From: Acidianus manzaensis
GTDB taxonomy: Archaea; Thermoproteota; Thermoprotei_A; Sulfolobales; Sulfolobaceae
Length of the DNA: 64,000 nucleotides
Direction of reading: 5' to 3'
Assembly: GCF_002116695.1 (NCBI RefSeq)
Contig: NZ_CP020477.1
Location: 731,501-795,500, forward strand
The position numbers and the translations under genes are program-made. The notes under the pieces are model-generated. The model was given only the letters and a program-made list of their open reading frames with translations. It made no database searches and had not been told where the DNA came from. Below are positions 34,218 through 46,918 of this stretch, piece by piece (the first letter of the stretch is position 1; each line of letters begins with the position of its first letter).

Positions 34218-35672
34218 AATCTGCGAATCAGATGTAGATTCCACATTTCCTATCTTGATTTTAACTTTATGTCCAGGATTAGGGGATGACTTTATCTTAA
34301 ATTCTTTTATTCTTCCTTCTCTAGAAACTGTTATTATGCTTTCTCCTTCTTTTACTTCAATTTCTGGAACTCCATTTAATGCTAGAATTTTATCTTTTGG
34401 AAATAATCCAGCTTCGTCAGCTGGAGAATAATCTTCTATGAAATTAATTACGTTATCTTCAGATAGTCTTATTCCATAGTAAGGTCTTCCTTTATCTACC
34501 AACTCTAGGTTTACTAAATCTTTTATCGCATTAAAAATTTCTATAGCTGGAGAATATACTAAATCTTCTATGTCTATTTCATATTTCTTTAATATACTAT
34601 TAATATTATCAAATGTGTATTTACTAGGTAATTGCTTAAATAAAGTATCTATTTTTTCTCCTTTTTTATTTAATTCTAGATCAACATAAAACGCTAAACT
34701 AAGACCTCCGTCATAATAAGACACTGAAGAATTAAGAAAATTCTCATCTTGCTTATAATATTTTATCCACGTAGTTTTTGAGGCTTCCGCTAAACTAACT
34801 CTTTTACTTCCAGGAAACGTTAATGTTGACAGTGAATTGCAAATATGTTTTAAAGCTGTTAATTCGTCTATAACACCAGCTCTTTTAGAAATTTCTACGG
34901 CCATATAATCTGTGAATCCTTCTGCGAACCACAATAGTTCAGTATATACTTCGTGCTCGTAATTATGAATTAGATCATATGGAACAATTCTTTTTACGTT
35001 CCATCTATGGAAATATTCATGGGCAAAAAGGACTTCTAAGTTTTTTCTATTCCATGGAACTACTATTCCAGTTGAATTCTTATGTTCTATTCCTCCAAAG
35101 TTTTGACTGGATCTTCTAAAGTGAAAAACATAATCTCCAGGATTACCTAATATCTTATCTGCTTCTTTTACAATTTTTCTTATCATATCAACGTCTAAAT
35201 CGTCTACCGTAGAAATTATGTGAGAACTATCAACTTGCAAGATTTTAAGATAAGGAGAAGCTTCTATTGGTGAATCTACAAAATCGTCATAATTATCTGC
35301 ACAAAAACTGTTATTTCCTTCTTCTCTTAGAGAAGTTACTATTTTCCATGAATCTGGTAAATCTATTTTTACACAATATTTTTCATTTTTCTCTTGAAAT
35401 GGAAATAATGCTGGAGGATTAATAAAAAGATAGTCATTAGTTGATATTGCTTCTCTTTGATCGAAACTCGCTGTATATACTAAGTAGGTAAATGAATTTT
35501 TAACATAAAACCTATTTTTTGACAATCGTCTACCTTCAATTTCTACTATATTCCTTTCAAGTTCTCTTATAACATAAGAGCCTGGGACATAAGTTGGGAA
35601 TACTATAATGCCTTCTCTTCCTTTTGCTTTAACTTCAATATAACGATTTCTGGGCTTAATTTCAAAAAACAT
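34212..35672 (-). CDS. M61-family aminopeptidase with C-terminal PDZ domain
   Basis: 486 residues: an N-terminal beta domain (about 1-160), a thermolysin-like catalytic domain with [12 protein letters not shown] (zinc ligands and Glu, about residue 218) and the downstream Glu in [12 protein letters not shown], and a PDZ domain (about 395-475, [20 protein letters not shown]) that guides substrate binding. This is the glycyl aminopeptidase/tricorn-associated M61 group. No signal peptide, so it works in the cytoplasm on peptides. Monocistronic with leaderless promoter. Confidence 0.88.
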   Translation of the reverse strand: MFFEIKPRNRYIEVKAKGREGIIVFPTYVPGSYVIRELERNIVEIEGRRLSKNRFYVKNSFTYLVYTASFDQREAISTNDYLFINPPALFPFQEKNEKYCVKIDLPDSWKIVTSLREEGNNSFCADNYDDFVDSPIEASPYLKILQVDSSHIISTVDDLDVDMIRKIVKEADKILGNPGDYVFHFRRSSQNFGGIEHKNSTGIVVPWNRKNLEVLFAHEYFHRWNVKRIVPYDLIHNYEHEVYTELLWFAEGFTDYMAVEISKRAGVIDELTALKHICNSLSTLTFPGSKRVSLAEASKTTWIKYYKQDENFLNSSVSYYDGGLSLAFYVDLELNKKGEKIDTLFKQLPSKYTFDNINSILKKYEIDIEDLVYSPAIEIFNAIKDLVNLELVDKGRPYYGIRLSEDNVINFIEDYSPADEAGLFPKDKILALNGVPEIEVKEGESIITVSREGRIKEFKIKSSPNPGHKVKIKIGNVESTSDSQIL

Positions 35673-35679
35673 AATAAGA

Positions 35680-35699
35680 AAAAGATATTTCTATCTTTT
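35680..35699. promoter_or_regulatory. Dyad AAAAGAT-6-ATCTTTT upstream of the M61 gene
   Basis: Perfect 7-bp arms just after the TATA-like atttaaaag, 8 nt before the start codon at 35672 (minus strand). Candidate operator. Confidence 0.3.
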
Positions 35700-35718
35700 A
35701 AATTTAGAAGTAGAAAAC

Positions 35719-36765
35719 TTAGCTCGCTACAGTTACAGCGTTTCCTTTCTTTACGCTCATAACTAAAAGTATTATCATTGATATTGCTGTAAATAGTGAT
35801 GCTATCACTTTAATGTTCAAAGATCCTACTACTGGAACAACTACTCCACCTAATGCGGCAGTATTTAACGCAAATCCCATAGTCCTTGCTGATGCTCCAT
35901 ATGCTGCAGATAATCTAGGGGCTATAGAATTTATTCCTAGTCCAAATGCTGTAAATACTACTAGCATATATGGCGATGCTGTTGTAAAGAAAAGTACTCC
36001 GCTTACTGCGGAAATTACCGTATACATTATCGCAGTCTTTGATTCACCTAAAGTATTTGAAATGACTGGAACTAATATATACATGCCTATTGATATTATA
36101 TAACCTATTATTAGCCATGTAATTCCTCCTTCAGCTTCTACAATAGCAGGAGCTAATTGTAAAGCAAATGCTGGTTCGAAGGAAAAGAAGAAGACTAATA
36201 TTGATGAAACTGAAGGTATTGAAAACTTTGTAACTTCCACTGAAAATACTTTTACATCTTTATAAAGCAAAGAAAATGGTATTGTAAGTATTCCTGAAAT
36301 AGCTATTAACCCCCAATCTTGTAAAGATAAATAAGATAATGCTCCTCCAATCCATCCAAATGCCCAACCGCTCATAGTTAATGCCGTTATTATTCTATTT
36401 CCACTTCTCACTGCTTGCTCTACAGCTAAAGAAGTAGCTATACCAAAGACAATTCCTACTAATAACCTTAAAGGTATTAGTAGTCCTAGAATATTAATGC
36501 TACTACCTAAAGATAAAACCCCTAGTAAAACCATAGATATTAAATAAGTTAATCTAGATCCTAATACTGAAACTATCCTTTGATAAAGGAATGATCCTAT
36601 TACTCTTCCTCCAAAAGGTATTGAAACTATTAAGAATGCTAACCATTGAGGTAAATTAAATTGGTTGACAGTAAATGCTGGAGCCACCATTACGTAGGTA
36701 GCTAAAGCATAAGCTAAAACTGAAGTAATAGCAAATGTTTGTTTGTTTATACTCATTATGGTCAT
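35719..36765 (-). CDS. MFS transporter
   Basis: 348 residues with 11-12 hydrophobic helices, compact for MFS, with no clear cytoplasmic loop between the halves. The motif region YQRIVSVLGSRLTYL after helix 2 and the helix 4 pattern RLLVGIVFGIATSLA support MFS. It starts at 36765; M4 is equally possible. Divergent from the next MFS gene across 203 bp. Substrate unknown. Confidence 0.75.
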   Translation of the reverse strand: MTIMSINKQTFAITSVLAYALATYVMVAPAFTVNQFNLPQWLAFLIVSIPFGGRVIGSFLYQRIVSVLGSRLTYLISMVLLGVLSLGSSINILGLLIPLRLLVGIVFGIATSLAVEQAVRSGNRIITALTMSGWAFGWIGGALSYLSLQDWGLIAISGILTIPFSLLYKDVKVFSVEVTKFSIPSVSSILVFFFSFEPAFALQLAPAIVEAEGGITWLIIGYIISIGMYILVPVISNTLGESKTAIMYTVISAVSGVLFFTTASPYMLVVFTAFGLGINSIAPRLSAAYGASARTMGFALNTAALGGVVVPVVGSLNIKVIASLFTAISMIILLVMSVKKGNAVTVAS

Positions 36766-36883
36766 GTATAAGTAGAAGGTAAACGAAATATAAACTTTTC
36801 ATCTATGTACTTTAAATATACTTTGAATTTTATGTAATGTTAATGGTAAATTTTTTTCTATTATTTATAAGATTTAACATAGT

Positions 36884-36898
36884 CTCTTTTTAAAAGAG
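36884..36898. promoter_or_regulatory. 15-bp dyad CTCTTTT-T-AAAAGAG between divergent MFS genes
   Basis: Perfect arms with a single central base, too tight for a hairpin and therefore more like a protein-binding dyad. It lies 71-85 nt before the MFS start at 36969. Confidence 0.3.
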
Positions 36899-36968
36899 TA
36901 TAAGTATCAAAAATGATTGTATCTTAAAAATGAATTAAAAGATAATTTTTTAACTTTCTACCTTTCTC

Positions 36969-38192
36969 ATGTACTTTATGAATGAAAAACCTAAGATCAA
37001 TTATCTTGGTTCTTTCTTTTCCTGGATAATGGATTCGTATGATTTAGGAGCAGTAGTAATAACAGCAACTATCTTAGAAAAACTCTTCTATCCTACACTA
37101 GGATTATTGGGAGCTGTACTGCCAATAGTATTTACAGTAATAACTAGACCTCTAGGAGGATTTATTTTTGGATATATAGCTGATGTCAGAGGGAGAAAAG
37201 TCGCTTTACTCTTTACAGTATTAGGATATTCATTTTCAATAGGTTTAACAGCTTTAATTCCAACTTATTATCAAATAGGAATACTAGCTCCAATAATAAT
37301 TTCACTACTTAGACTTTTCCAAGGAGTATTCATAGGAGGAGATGTTTCTTCAAGCTTTACTACAGCAATGGAAAGTATAAGAAAGTTTAGAGGATTTTTT
37401 GGTGGATTAGCTCAATCTGGAACTTTAATAGGTTTTGTAATAGTGGATTTATTATTTACCTATTTTAGTGGATTGCCAAATAATTTTATTCTTAACTTAG
37501 GCTGGAGATATATTTATGCTATTGGAATAATTCCAGCACTCTTGGCTGTATTTATTAGACTATTGATGACTGAACCAAAAATTTATGCAGAAAGTGAAAA
37601 GAAAAATCCAGTAAAGGGATTAGCTCCAATCTGGCAAACAATTATAGTAATGATAGGATTTTGGATGATGATCTACGCTGGTCCGCAATTTGCTCCAGTA
37701 TTCTTTGGAAGTTTTCTACACTTGAAACCAGAAGTATATGGACAGTTAGCATTTCTAATGAATCTAGTAGGAATACCAGCAATGCTAATATCTGGTCTAA
37801 TTTCAGACTATCTAGGAAGGAAATATGTAGGAATAGGAACAGTAATAATTTCAATAATTGGAGCTTTTGTATTCTATTTTCAAGGGATATCATTGACCTT
37901 GGCTACAATGATATTTGGATTTCTAATAAATTTTCCATCAGCATTAACTCCGGCTTACTTATCTGAAAGATTTAAAACTTTTAGTAGAGCTACTGGAGTA
38001 GGATTTTCTTATAACGGAGCCTTTATAGTTGCAGGATTTTCGCAGTTAATGATATCTGGATTATCCTCATTTATACAAACAAATGAAGCAGCATTTACAA
38101 TCTTAACTATTGGTGGGATAATTTCTATTATAGGACTAGCATTAGGACCAGAAACGCTCAAAACTAGCGAATTACCTATTTCAAGTAAATGA
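36969..38192 (+). CDS. MFS transporter, metabolite:H+ symporter type
   Basis: 407 residues, 12 helices. The helix 1 region [15 protein letters not shown], the loop [13 protein letters not shown] and [20 protein letters not shown] resemble the metabolite:H+ symporter family (organic acids, aromatic acids, amino acids). A second motif, [13 protein letters not shown], marks the C-terminal half. It lies directly before doxDA but 270 bp separate them, so a link to sulfur transport is only a possibility. It starts at 36969 (TATA attttttaac about 26 nt upstream). Confidence 0.85.
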   Translation: MYFMNEKPKINYLGSFFSWIMDSYDLGAVVITATILEKLFYPTLGLLGAVLPIVFTVITRPLGGFIFGYIADVRGRKVALLFTVLGYSFSIGLTALIPTYYQIGILAPIIISLLRLFQGVFIGGDVSSSFTTAMESIRKFRGFFGGLAQSGTLIGFVIVDLLFTYFSGLPNNFILNLGWRYIYAIGIIPALLAVFIRLLMTEPKIYAESEKKNPVKGLAPIWQTIIVMIGFWMMIYAGPQFAPVFFGSFLHLKPEVYGQLAFLMNLVGIPAMLISGLISDYLGRKYVGIGTVIISIIGAFVFYFQGISLTLATMIFGFLINFPSALTPAYLSERFKTFSRATGVGFSYNGAFIVAGFSQLMISGLSSFIQTNEAAFTILTIGGIISIIGLALGPETLKTSELPISSK

Positions 38193-38325
38193 TTTTTTTT
38201 GCTTGGATTTTCATTATCGGACTTTAACAGTTTTATTAAATAATGTTAAAAGTAGATTATTTATATTGACTTATATTTAATTCTTCACAATAATCTATAA
38301 TTTACAAGATAGAAATTTATATATG

Positions 38326-38352
38326 TATACATTTTACCACTTATACATTTTA
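38326..38352. repeat. 11-bp direct repeat upstream of doxDA
   Basis: TATACATTTTA at 38326-38336 and 38342-38352, 16 nt apart, about 110-135 nt before doxD. Candidate regulator-binding sites. Confidence 0.35.
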
Positions 38353-38392
38353 TAGTTTATTTAAAATTTAACATATTATGGTTCAAGTTAAA

Positions 38393-38408
38393 AAAAGTTT
38401 AAACTTTT
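38393..38408. promoter_or_regulatory. 16-bp palindrome AAAAGTTTAAACTTTT before doxDA
   Basis: Perfect palindrome just upstream of the likely TATA element (aactttttt, near 38418) of the doxDA operon. A GGTGG ribosome site (38453-38457) precedes the doxD ATG, so this mRNA has a leader. Candidate operator of thiosulfate oxidation genes. Confidence 0.45.
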
Positions 38409-38461
38409 AAAAGGAAAACTTTTTTAATAAAAATAAACATAAGTGTAAATTTGGTGGTTTA

Positions 38462-39528
<1,067 letters not shown>

Positions 39529-39555
39529 AAACATAATTTTCTTTTTTATTATTTC

Positions 39556-40665
<1,110 letters not shown>

Positions 40666-40681
40666 ATTCTCACGATAGAAC

Positions 40682-40696
40682 TCTTAATATTTAAGA
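40682..40696. promoter_or_regulatory. 15-bp dyad TCTTAA-TAT-TTAAGA over the MFS promoter
   Basis: It lies 17-31 nt upstream of the start codon at 40665 (minus strand), overlapping the TATA-like sequence. A bound protein would block transcription. Confidence 0.35.
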
Positions 40697-40899
40697 TCTT
40701 TCCTATATTTCTTGTAATCTAAATATAAACACATAAGATTTATATAATTTGCGAATAATTATGTTGAATAATAAGCTATAAATGATACATTATTACATAA
40801 TTGCTTAATCATTATAAAAATTAATTATAGCTATTTTTTTATTAAATTCTATATAAACTTTTATCAAACTTTATATTTTATGCTATGTAATTATATTTT

Positions 40900-41208
40900 A
40901 TGAGAATCTATTCGGAGAAAAATGCATTAGAATTCTGTTTCGAAGGTTCAACCATTAGAATCTACATAGTAAATGACGAAATACACATAGCTGAAGTAGT
41001 TACTTATGAAGTTTCTATAGGAGAATATTTATCCAAAATCCAAATTATAATAAAGAATGGCAAAGTATATGTTAGTTCACCATTAGGGGTAGATGAAGTG
41101 CAAAATCCAGAAAACACATTAAAAGGATTAAATGAATTAATTAAAGATATGAAAAATTCACATCCAGCATTATACGAGAAAATTCAAAAAATTCTAAGTA
41201 AGCAGTAA
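40900..41208 (+). CDS. Hypothetical protein, 102 aa
   Basis: A small soluble protein that I do not recognise. It is beta-rich in residues 1-60 (LEFCFEGSTIRIYIVNDEI) and helical at the C-terminus (LKGLNELIKDMKNSHPALY). There is a single Cys. It lies 45 nt upstream of the OsmC-like gene in the same direction and may share its mRNA. Leaderless promoter likely (tttatattttatg near the start). Confidence 0.65.
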   Translation: MRIYSEKNALEFCFEGSTIRIYIVNDEIHIAEVVTYEVSIGEYLSKIQIIIKNGKVYVSSPLGVDEVQNPENTLKGLNELIKDMKNSHPALYEKIQKILSKQ

Positions 41209-41253
41209 TTAAAAACGTAATCTTTATTAAAATCATTTTCTTTTTTTATATTT

Positions 41254-41634
41254 ATGGAGTTAATAATTACTTTAGAAGGCAGTTCAGAAAATCCTAACAT
41301 TAAAATAGGAGACCAAACAATTACTGCAAAAGAAGCATATAATAAAGGTCCACTATACGCATTTTATATTTCCATTCCTCATTGTATTTTAATGATAACT
41401 AATGAAATATTAAATAGAGAAAATAAAGCCTTTGATTTTAAAATAGTAGCTAAATATAAACTAAAGGAAGATATAGCTTACTTTGGGAATTTTGTAATAG
41501 ATCATATAGATATTGACATAATATCAAACTATGATAGTGAATATCTAAAAAATTTGATTGAAATAATAAAGAGCCAGTGCCCAATATATCTTAGCCTTTC
41601 TGATAAGATAAACATTAACTATTCTTCCACTTAA
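41254..41634 (+). CDS. Probable OsmC-like protein
   Basis: 126 residues. The pattern [22 protein letters not shown] (Cys44 on a helix) and [18 protein letters not shown] (Cys109 before a strand) matches the two-cysteine arrangement of OsmC/Ohr peroxidases, with a beta-hairpin between. Such proteins reduce organic hydroperoxides using thiols. It is shorter than the usual 135-145 residues, with a reduced N-terminus. Assignment by eye; moderate certainty. Confidence 0.55.
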   Translation: MELIITLEGSSENPNIKIGDQTITAKEAYNKGPLYAFYISIPHCILMITNEILNRENKAFDFKIVAKYKLKEDIAYFGNFVIDHIDIDIISNYDSEYLKNLIEIIKSQCPIYLSLSDKININYSST

Positions 41635-42026
41635 TTATTCATTACTGTGAACTAATCTCTAAGCGATGCTCCCTAAAATTATTTACTTTAAAATAAAAAA
41701 TCAATAAAAATGATTCCATAATTTTAATAAATCTGATAATAATTCGTTTCATGTCATTTATAAAAGGAAATAATTGTATATGATAATTGATATTGTAAGA
41801 GAGCAGGACCTATTAATATTACTGTATTTACTTTCTGTTTTTTCTCTTTTGATTCATATTTTCATTATTGTAAAATAAAATTAAAGGAATATTTTTGTGA
41901 ATTTGAGGATAAGCCTATAGATTGAAATTTAATCATTTAACCCATTAGGTTAAAAATTATAATAATTACTGTTTAAACGGAATTTCTGCCAAACAGATGT
42001 ATAGTTTTCTAAGATAGTTTTATAAT
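41635..42026. other. 392-bp intergenic region
   Basis: No gene or structured RNA was recognised. It contains the dyad at 41936-41954 and the promoter of the following importer operon. Confidence 0.5.
41936..41954. promoter_or_regulatory. 19-bp dyad TTTAACC-5-GGTTAAA upstream of the importer operon
   Basis: Perfect 7-bp arms around catta, about 73 nt before the first gene. Candidate metal- or vitamin-responsive operator. Confidence 0.4.
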
Positions 42027-43022
42027 GTGGATAAGCTATCCATTAATAAGATAAAAATGATACTTCAAGTTATCGCAATAGCTATCGTTATCTTAGTAGC
42101 ATTGGCTGGATTAATAATATATGAAGGAATAATCAAACCAAAAGTTACTACAGAAATAAGTCCAACTTATAGAATAGTTTCTTTAACTCCTAGTGATACT
42201 CAAATTCTTCTTTCATTAGGTTTAGGAAAAAATATTGTAGGAATTGATATTTATTCCTATAATCTAACGAAAATAATAAATCTTACATCTCAAGTACCAT
42301 CTAACGTTACCATATTTAATCAAATATATCCTGTAAATATTTCTGGATTAGTAGCATTAAATCCTACTGTTATAATTGGAGAAGAAGGAATAATAGGAGA
42401 ATGTCAGACAAACATGCAGAAGGCAGGACTAAAAGTGTTATTAACTAATGATGATTACGCATCTAACTTTTATGAAATTGAACAGTCAGTAATGCAAGTA
42501 GGAAAATATTTCAATCAAACGAGTCAAGCACAAGATGTAATAAACTGGATGAATGAAAAATTACAGAATTTCTCCACTACTGGAAATATTACAGTAGATT
42601 ATATAGACTGGATATGCCCTAATTATGAATTCTACTCAGCAGGAGGTAATGTATTTATAAACTCTTTGATACAATTGGGTGGAGGAATAAATGGATTAGG
42701 AGAATATAGCAATTATGGTCCATTTACAGCAGATGCATTAATTTCATCTAATCCACAAGTGCTGGTAGTTAACGTAATTTATAATTTAACTTATACAGAA
42801 TATTTGGTTAATCATTTCCCTGGAATACAAAATACTTCAGCTTACAAAAATGATAGAATTTACTATCTGTCTTCTAGTTCATCTTATCTTACTAATGAGC
42901 CTGGTCCATTAGCTGTTTATGCGGTATTATTATTTAGAGATATAATAAATGGCACTGCACCTCACGTAATAACTTGGAATTGGATAGAAAATGATATTCA
43001 TCCAGAACTGCCGGTGTATTAA
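42027..43022 (+). CDS. Cobalamin/iron-siderophore ABC importer, substrate-binding protein
   Basis: 331 residues from GTG 42027 (ATG 42057, MILQVIAIAIVILVA, is an alternative and gives a cleaner anchor). After the membrane anchor it is a Fe3+/cobalamin periplasmic-binding protein (BtuF/FepB): RIVSLTPSDTQILLSLGLGKNIVGID, GLVALNPTVIIGEEGI and ADALISSNPQVLVVNV mark the two lobes. It catches a metal chelate at the cell surface and delivers it to the permease encoded immediately downstream (the permease ATG directly follows the stop). Iron or B12 cannot be told apart. Confidence 0.88.
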   Translation: MDKLSINKIKMILQVIAIAIVILVALAGLIIYEGIIKPKVTTEISPTYRIVSLTPSDTQILLSLGLGKNIVGIDIYSYNLTKIINLTSQVPSNVTIFNQIYPVNISGLVALNPTVIIGEEGIIGECQTNMQKAGLKVLLTNDDYASNFYEIEQSVMQVGKYFNQTSQAQDVINWMNEKLQNFSTTGNITVDYIDWICPNYEFYSAGGNVFINSLIQLGGGINGLGEYSNYGPFTADALISSNPQVLVVNVIYNLTYTEYLVNHFPGIQNTSAYKNDRIYYLSSSSSYLTNEPGPLAVYAVLLFRDIINGTAPHVITWNWIENDIHPELPVY

Positions 43023-43983
<961 letters not shown>

Positions 43984-44003
<20 letters not shown>

Positions 44004-44664
44004 AGTAAAAATTGGAAATAAGCAAATTTTAACGCAAATTTCTTTTCAAATAGAGAGAGGTATAAACATAATTTTAGGTCCTAACGGTTCAGGAAAGACT
44101 ACACTACTTAGAACAATAATAGGTATGATAAAGCCATCTAATGGTGAAATAATCAGAGGAGAAAATGAAAAAATAGCTTACGTTCCTTCTGAATTCTTCT
44201 CAGCACAAATGAAAGTAAAGGATGTTCTTTTGTCAGGTAATTCTAGAAAATCAAGAATAGAGGATTATTTAGAATATGCAAAGACTTTGCAAATAACTCA
44301 ATTCTTAGATAGAGATTTCTCTACATTAAGTAGTGGAGAAAAAAGGCTTACGCTAATATGTAAAGCTTTAGCTGAAGGTAATATAATCATAATGGATGAA
44401 CCTTTGTCAAACCTAGATATTTCAAATAAACATAAGATTTTAATGCTAATAAGCAAAGAAAAAGAAGAAAAATCATTTTTAATAACTTCGCATGAGCTTG
44501 ATGTTATAGAATATGCTACTCAATTAATAATTCTTAAAAAGGGAAAAATCGTTTATTTAGGAAGTCCTAAAGATATAAGTGAAGATAATTTAACTCAAGC
44601 TTATGATGTTAAAATTCGAAAATATTTTATAGATAATAAACTATTTTTTAAAGCAGAAGAATAG
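43984..44664 (+). CDS. Cobalamin/iron-siderophore ABC importer, ATPase
   Basis: 226 residues with Walker A GPNGSGKT, signature STLSSGEKR, Walker B IIIMDEPLSNLD and H-loop TSHELD. It is somewhat shorter than typical BtuD/FecE (about 250). It energises import of the ligand bound by the first gene's product. Start ATG 43984 with GGTGA ribosome site upstream, inside the permease gene. Confidence 0.92.
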
Positions 44665-44694
44665 AAAATAAGAAAGAATGATTGAAATAAAAAA

Positions 44695-45657
44695 CTATCT
44701 TAGTATTTGAAAGTTTTCTTGAGTTTTCTTTATTATTAAAATGCTAGGTTTGACGAAAATTTTCTTTATCAATCCATTTCTATTTATTTCTATTTCTTGT
44801 GGATCTAAGATCAAAATGGTAGCATTCTTGTTATCTAATTTATCTAAAAGTATACCATAAGCTTTTACTTCGCCATTCCAAAGATTTATTTCTCCTTTTT
44901 TATTTTTCAAGAAATTTATAAAATCTTCTTTTTTATCTAGAACTTTTTTCATTCTAACCTTTGCTAAGAGAGAATTAACATTTATAGGTTCATGAATTTC
45001 TTCTTCTATATGCTCTTCATCTTCAGAAAGATATTCTGAATCATAAAGTTTCTTTGAATCCCCAAAATCTAATTCAACATCATTTTTTCTAGATATTTCA
45101 ATAAATTTACTTTCAATGTCCCTATAAATATCTTCTAAAGTTTTATTATTTTCAAAGCTTCTATCAAGAATATTTCTTACTTCTAAATAATTTTTTGATA
45201 ATAATTTTATTTCGTCAATATCCTTATCTTTTAAGTTATCTGCAAATTCAATATAAAGATTCTCAAATTCCATATTCCCTGATAATGAAGCGTAATCCTT
45301 AGCCTCAAATTGTTTAATTTCTTCGTTAATTACATAATCATAAGCCTCATTTTCTCCATTAAAAGTCTTAATAATTTTCAATATCATATCAAGTACTCCA
45401 ATATTTATTCCTTCCTTAAACTCAAAGTTATCCTTATAAAGGTAATCAAATCCTCTACATTTCTCTATCTTATTGAATTTTATGCAATCTTTATCAACTG
45501 AAAGTACAAATACTTTTCCTTCATCTTCTCCTATTAAGAAATCCTTATTAGGATCTGTAGTCTCAATGTAAGTAAATTCGCCTACAGTAAATGAAGATTT
45601 CTTAATAGCCATTGCAGTCTGATAGCGCAATTGATGATAAAGGTCTAGGAACTCCAT
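44695..45657 (-). CDS. Unknown acidic protein, 320 aa, with strong operator-like promoter
   Basis: I recognise no domain. The N-terminal half alternates short strands (FTYIETTDPNKDFLIGEDEG) and helices; a central acidic linker (SEYLSEDEEHIEEEIHEP, about 208-225) separates it from a beta-rich C-terminal domain (GEVKAYGILLDKL, then ATILILDPQEIEINRNGLI). Overall highly charged, no membrane helix, one cluster of Cys near residue 58-64 (DCIKFNKIEKC). A tightly regulated promoter (11-bp inverted repeat) precedes it. Function unknown; possibly a Sulfolobales-specific protein. Confidence 0.65.
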   Translation of the reverse strand: MEFLDLYHQLRYQTAMAIKKSSFTVGEFTYIETTDPNKDFLIGEDEGKVFVLSVDKDCIKFNKIEKCRGFDYLYKDNFEFKEGINIGVLDMILKIIKTFNGENEAYDYVINEEIKQFEAKDYASLSGNMEFENLYIEFADNLKDKDIDEIKLLSKNYLEVRNILDRSFENNKTLEDIYRDIESKFIEISRKNDVELDFGDSKKLYDSEYLSEDEEHIEEEIHEPINVNSLLAKVRMKKVLDKKEDFINFLKNKKGEINLWNGEVKAYGILLDKLDNKNATILILDPQEIEINRNGLIKKIFVKPSILIIKKTQENFQILR

Positions 45658-45672
45658 TAATTGCTTACTAAT

Positions 45673-45708
45673 CTTTAAGATAATATAACTTTTTACGTTA
45701 TCTTAAAG
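45673..45708. promoter_or_regulatory. 11-bp perfect inverted repeat flanking a TATA box
   Basis: CTTTAAGATAA (45673-45683) and TTATCTTAAAG (45698-45708), gap 14 nt; the gap holds the TATA-like aaaaagttata (minus strand) of the unknown gene starting at 45657. The arm centres are 25 bp apart. Confidence 0.55.
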
Positions 45709-45792
45709 CTCATAACTTATATTCAAATTTGTGTTGAACTCAAGAAAAGGAGAGATGGAGATATTGATTTTTTTAAAAAAGATAAACAATTA

Positions 45793-46407
45793 CTATAACC
45801 TTTCTATGTAGTCTACAATCATTTTTGAGTATTCTCTCAATTTATTTTCGATCTTTTTTACATCTTCGACTAATTTTTCATCTCCTCCATAAGTTTCAAT
45901 CCATGTTTTTACAATTTCAGAATCTACTTCTACATGAAATTGTAATCCTAAAATTTTTCCAATTCTAAAAGCTTGAAAATATTTGTTACTATACGCTAAA
46001 AGCTTAGCATTACTAGGTAAAGAAAAAGTATCTCCATGCCATTGAAAAACTTCAATTTGATCACCAAGGAACTTAAAATCTGATAAAGTAAATATTTTTG
46101 TATTTCCTAATTCTTGTCCAAAACCTCCTTTTATGACATCTCCTCCTAGAGCTTTAGCTATAAGTTGAGATCCAAGACAAATTCCTAGAACTCTTTTATT
46201 TTCTTGATATGCTTTCCTTATAAGTTCAATTTCCTTTTTTAAGAATGGATATTTTTCCTCTTCATAAACTCCCATAGGTCCTCCTAGAATAATAAGGAAA
46301 TCAAAATCCTCATTTCCATCAATCTCATTTGAAAATTTAATTTCCGCCTTAACTGGAAGATTTCCAGGTCCTTCTACAGGATAATTTTGTATAGCTAGTA
46401 CTTTCAT
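45793..46407 (-). CDS. Class I glutamine amidotransferase-like protein
   Basis: 204 residues with the GATase triad: nucleophile Cys77 in LGICLGSQL, His158 and Glu160 in GLQFHVEVD. Oxyanion loop LGGPMGVYEEEKYPF. It is a stand-alone domain of the GMP-synthase-like (GuaA N-terminal) group that releases ammonia from glutamine or hydrolyses gamma-glutamyl bonds. It is not next to a synthase gene, so the acceptor is unknown. Divergent from the START-like gene. Confidence 0.85.
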   Translation of the reverse strand: MKVLAIQNYPVEGPGNLPVKAEIKFSNEIDGNEDFDFLIILGGPMGVYEEEKYPFLKKEIELIRKAYQENKRVLGICLGSQLIAKALGGDVIKGGFGQELGNTKIFTLSDFKFLGDQIEVFQWHGDTFSLPSNAKLLAYSNKYFQAFRIGKILGLQFHVEVDSEIVKTWIETYGGDEKLVEDVKKIENKLREYSKMIVDYIERL

Positions 46408-46473
46408 AGCGTGAAAACCAGCTTATCCAGATAATTAACTTTTTTATCAATCTTTCTAAAAAGTATTTATTTG

Positions 46474-46489
46474 TCAATACGAATATTGA
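46474..46489. promoter_or_regulatory. 16-bp dyad TCAATA-cgaa-TATTGA before the START-like gene
   Basis: It lies between the TATA-like aagtatttat and ATG 46496, over the expected transcription start. Confidence 0.4.
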
Positions 46490-46495
46490 TATGAA

Positions 46496-46918
46496 ATGAT
46501 AGAATTTACTGTGAATAGAACATTTAACTGTGATCAAGATTTAATTTGGAAAATAACTAAAGAAATTAACTCTATCCCAAAATTCTGGAAAGGAACAAGA
46601 GAACTAAATGTAAAAGAAACATCAAAAGGAACATACGAGGGAACGATAAGATTTGCATTTCCATCTACAGGAAAAGTAAAAATAATAGTTAATGATAATG
46701 ATAAAACATTAACCTTTCAGTATATATCTGGACCAATTAAAGGTTTTAATATCGTAAAAGTAGATAAAAATCAAATTTCCTCTAGATGGGAAGTATCAAT
46801 GTCACTTATATTAAGATTAATGGAAAAAAGAAACGCGGAACACTTCAAGTTAGGTACAGAACATGCATTAGAAAGAATAATAGAAGAATGCCAAACACTA
46901 AAACAGCAAGGAATCTAA
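46496..46918 (+). CDS. SRPBCC/START-like protein (DUF3211 type)
   Basis: 140 residues: helix-grip fold pattern beginning IEFTVNRTFNCDQDLIWKIT, with KFWKGTRELNVKE, strands EGTIRFAFPSTGKVKIIV and a long C-terminal helix (FKLGTEHALERIIEECQTL). It resembles the DUF3211 proteins restricted to Sulfolobales, whose fold binds hydrophobic ligands. Ligand and role unknown. Leaderless promoter with a dyad over its start. Confidence 0.7.
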   Translation: MIEFTVNRTFNCDQDLIWKITKEINSIPKFWKGTRELNVKETSKGTYEGTIRFAFPSTGKVKIIVNDNDKTLTFQYISGPIKGFNIVKVDKNQISSRWEVSMSLILRLMEKRNAEHFKLGTEHALERIIEECQTLKQQGI

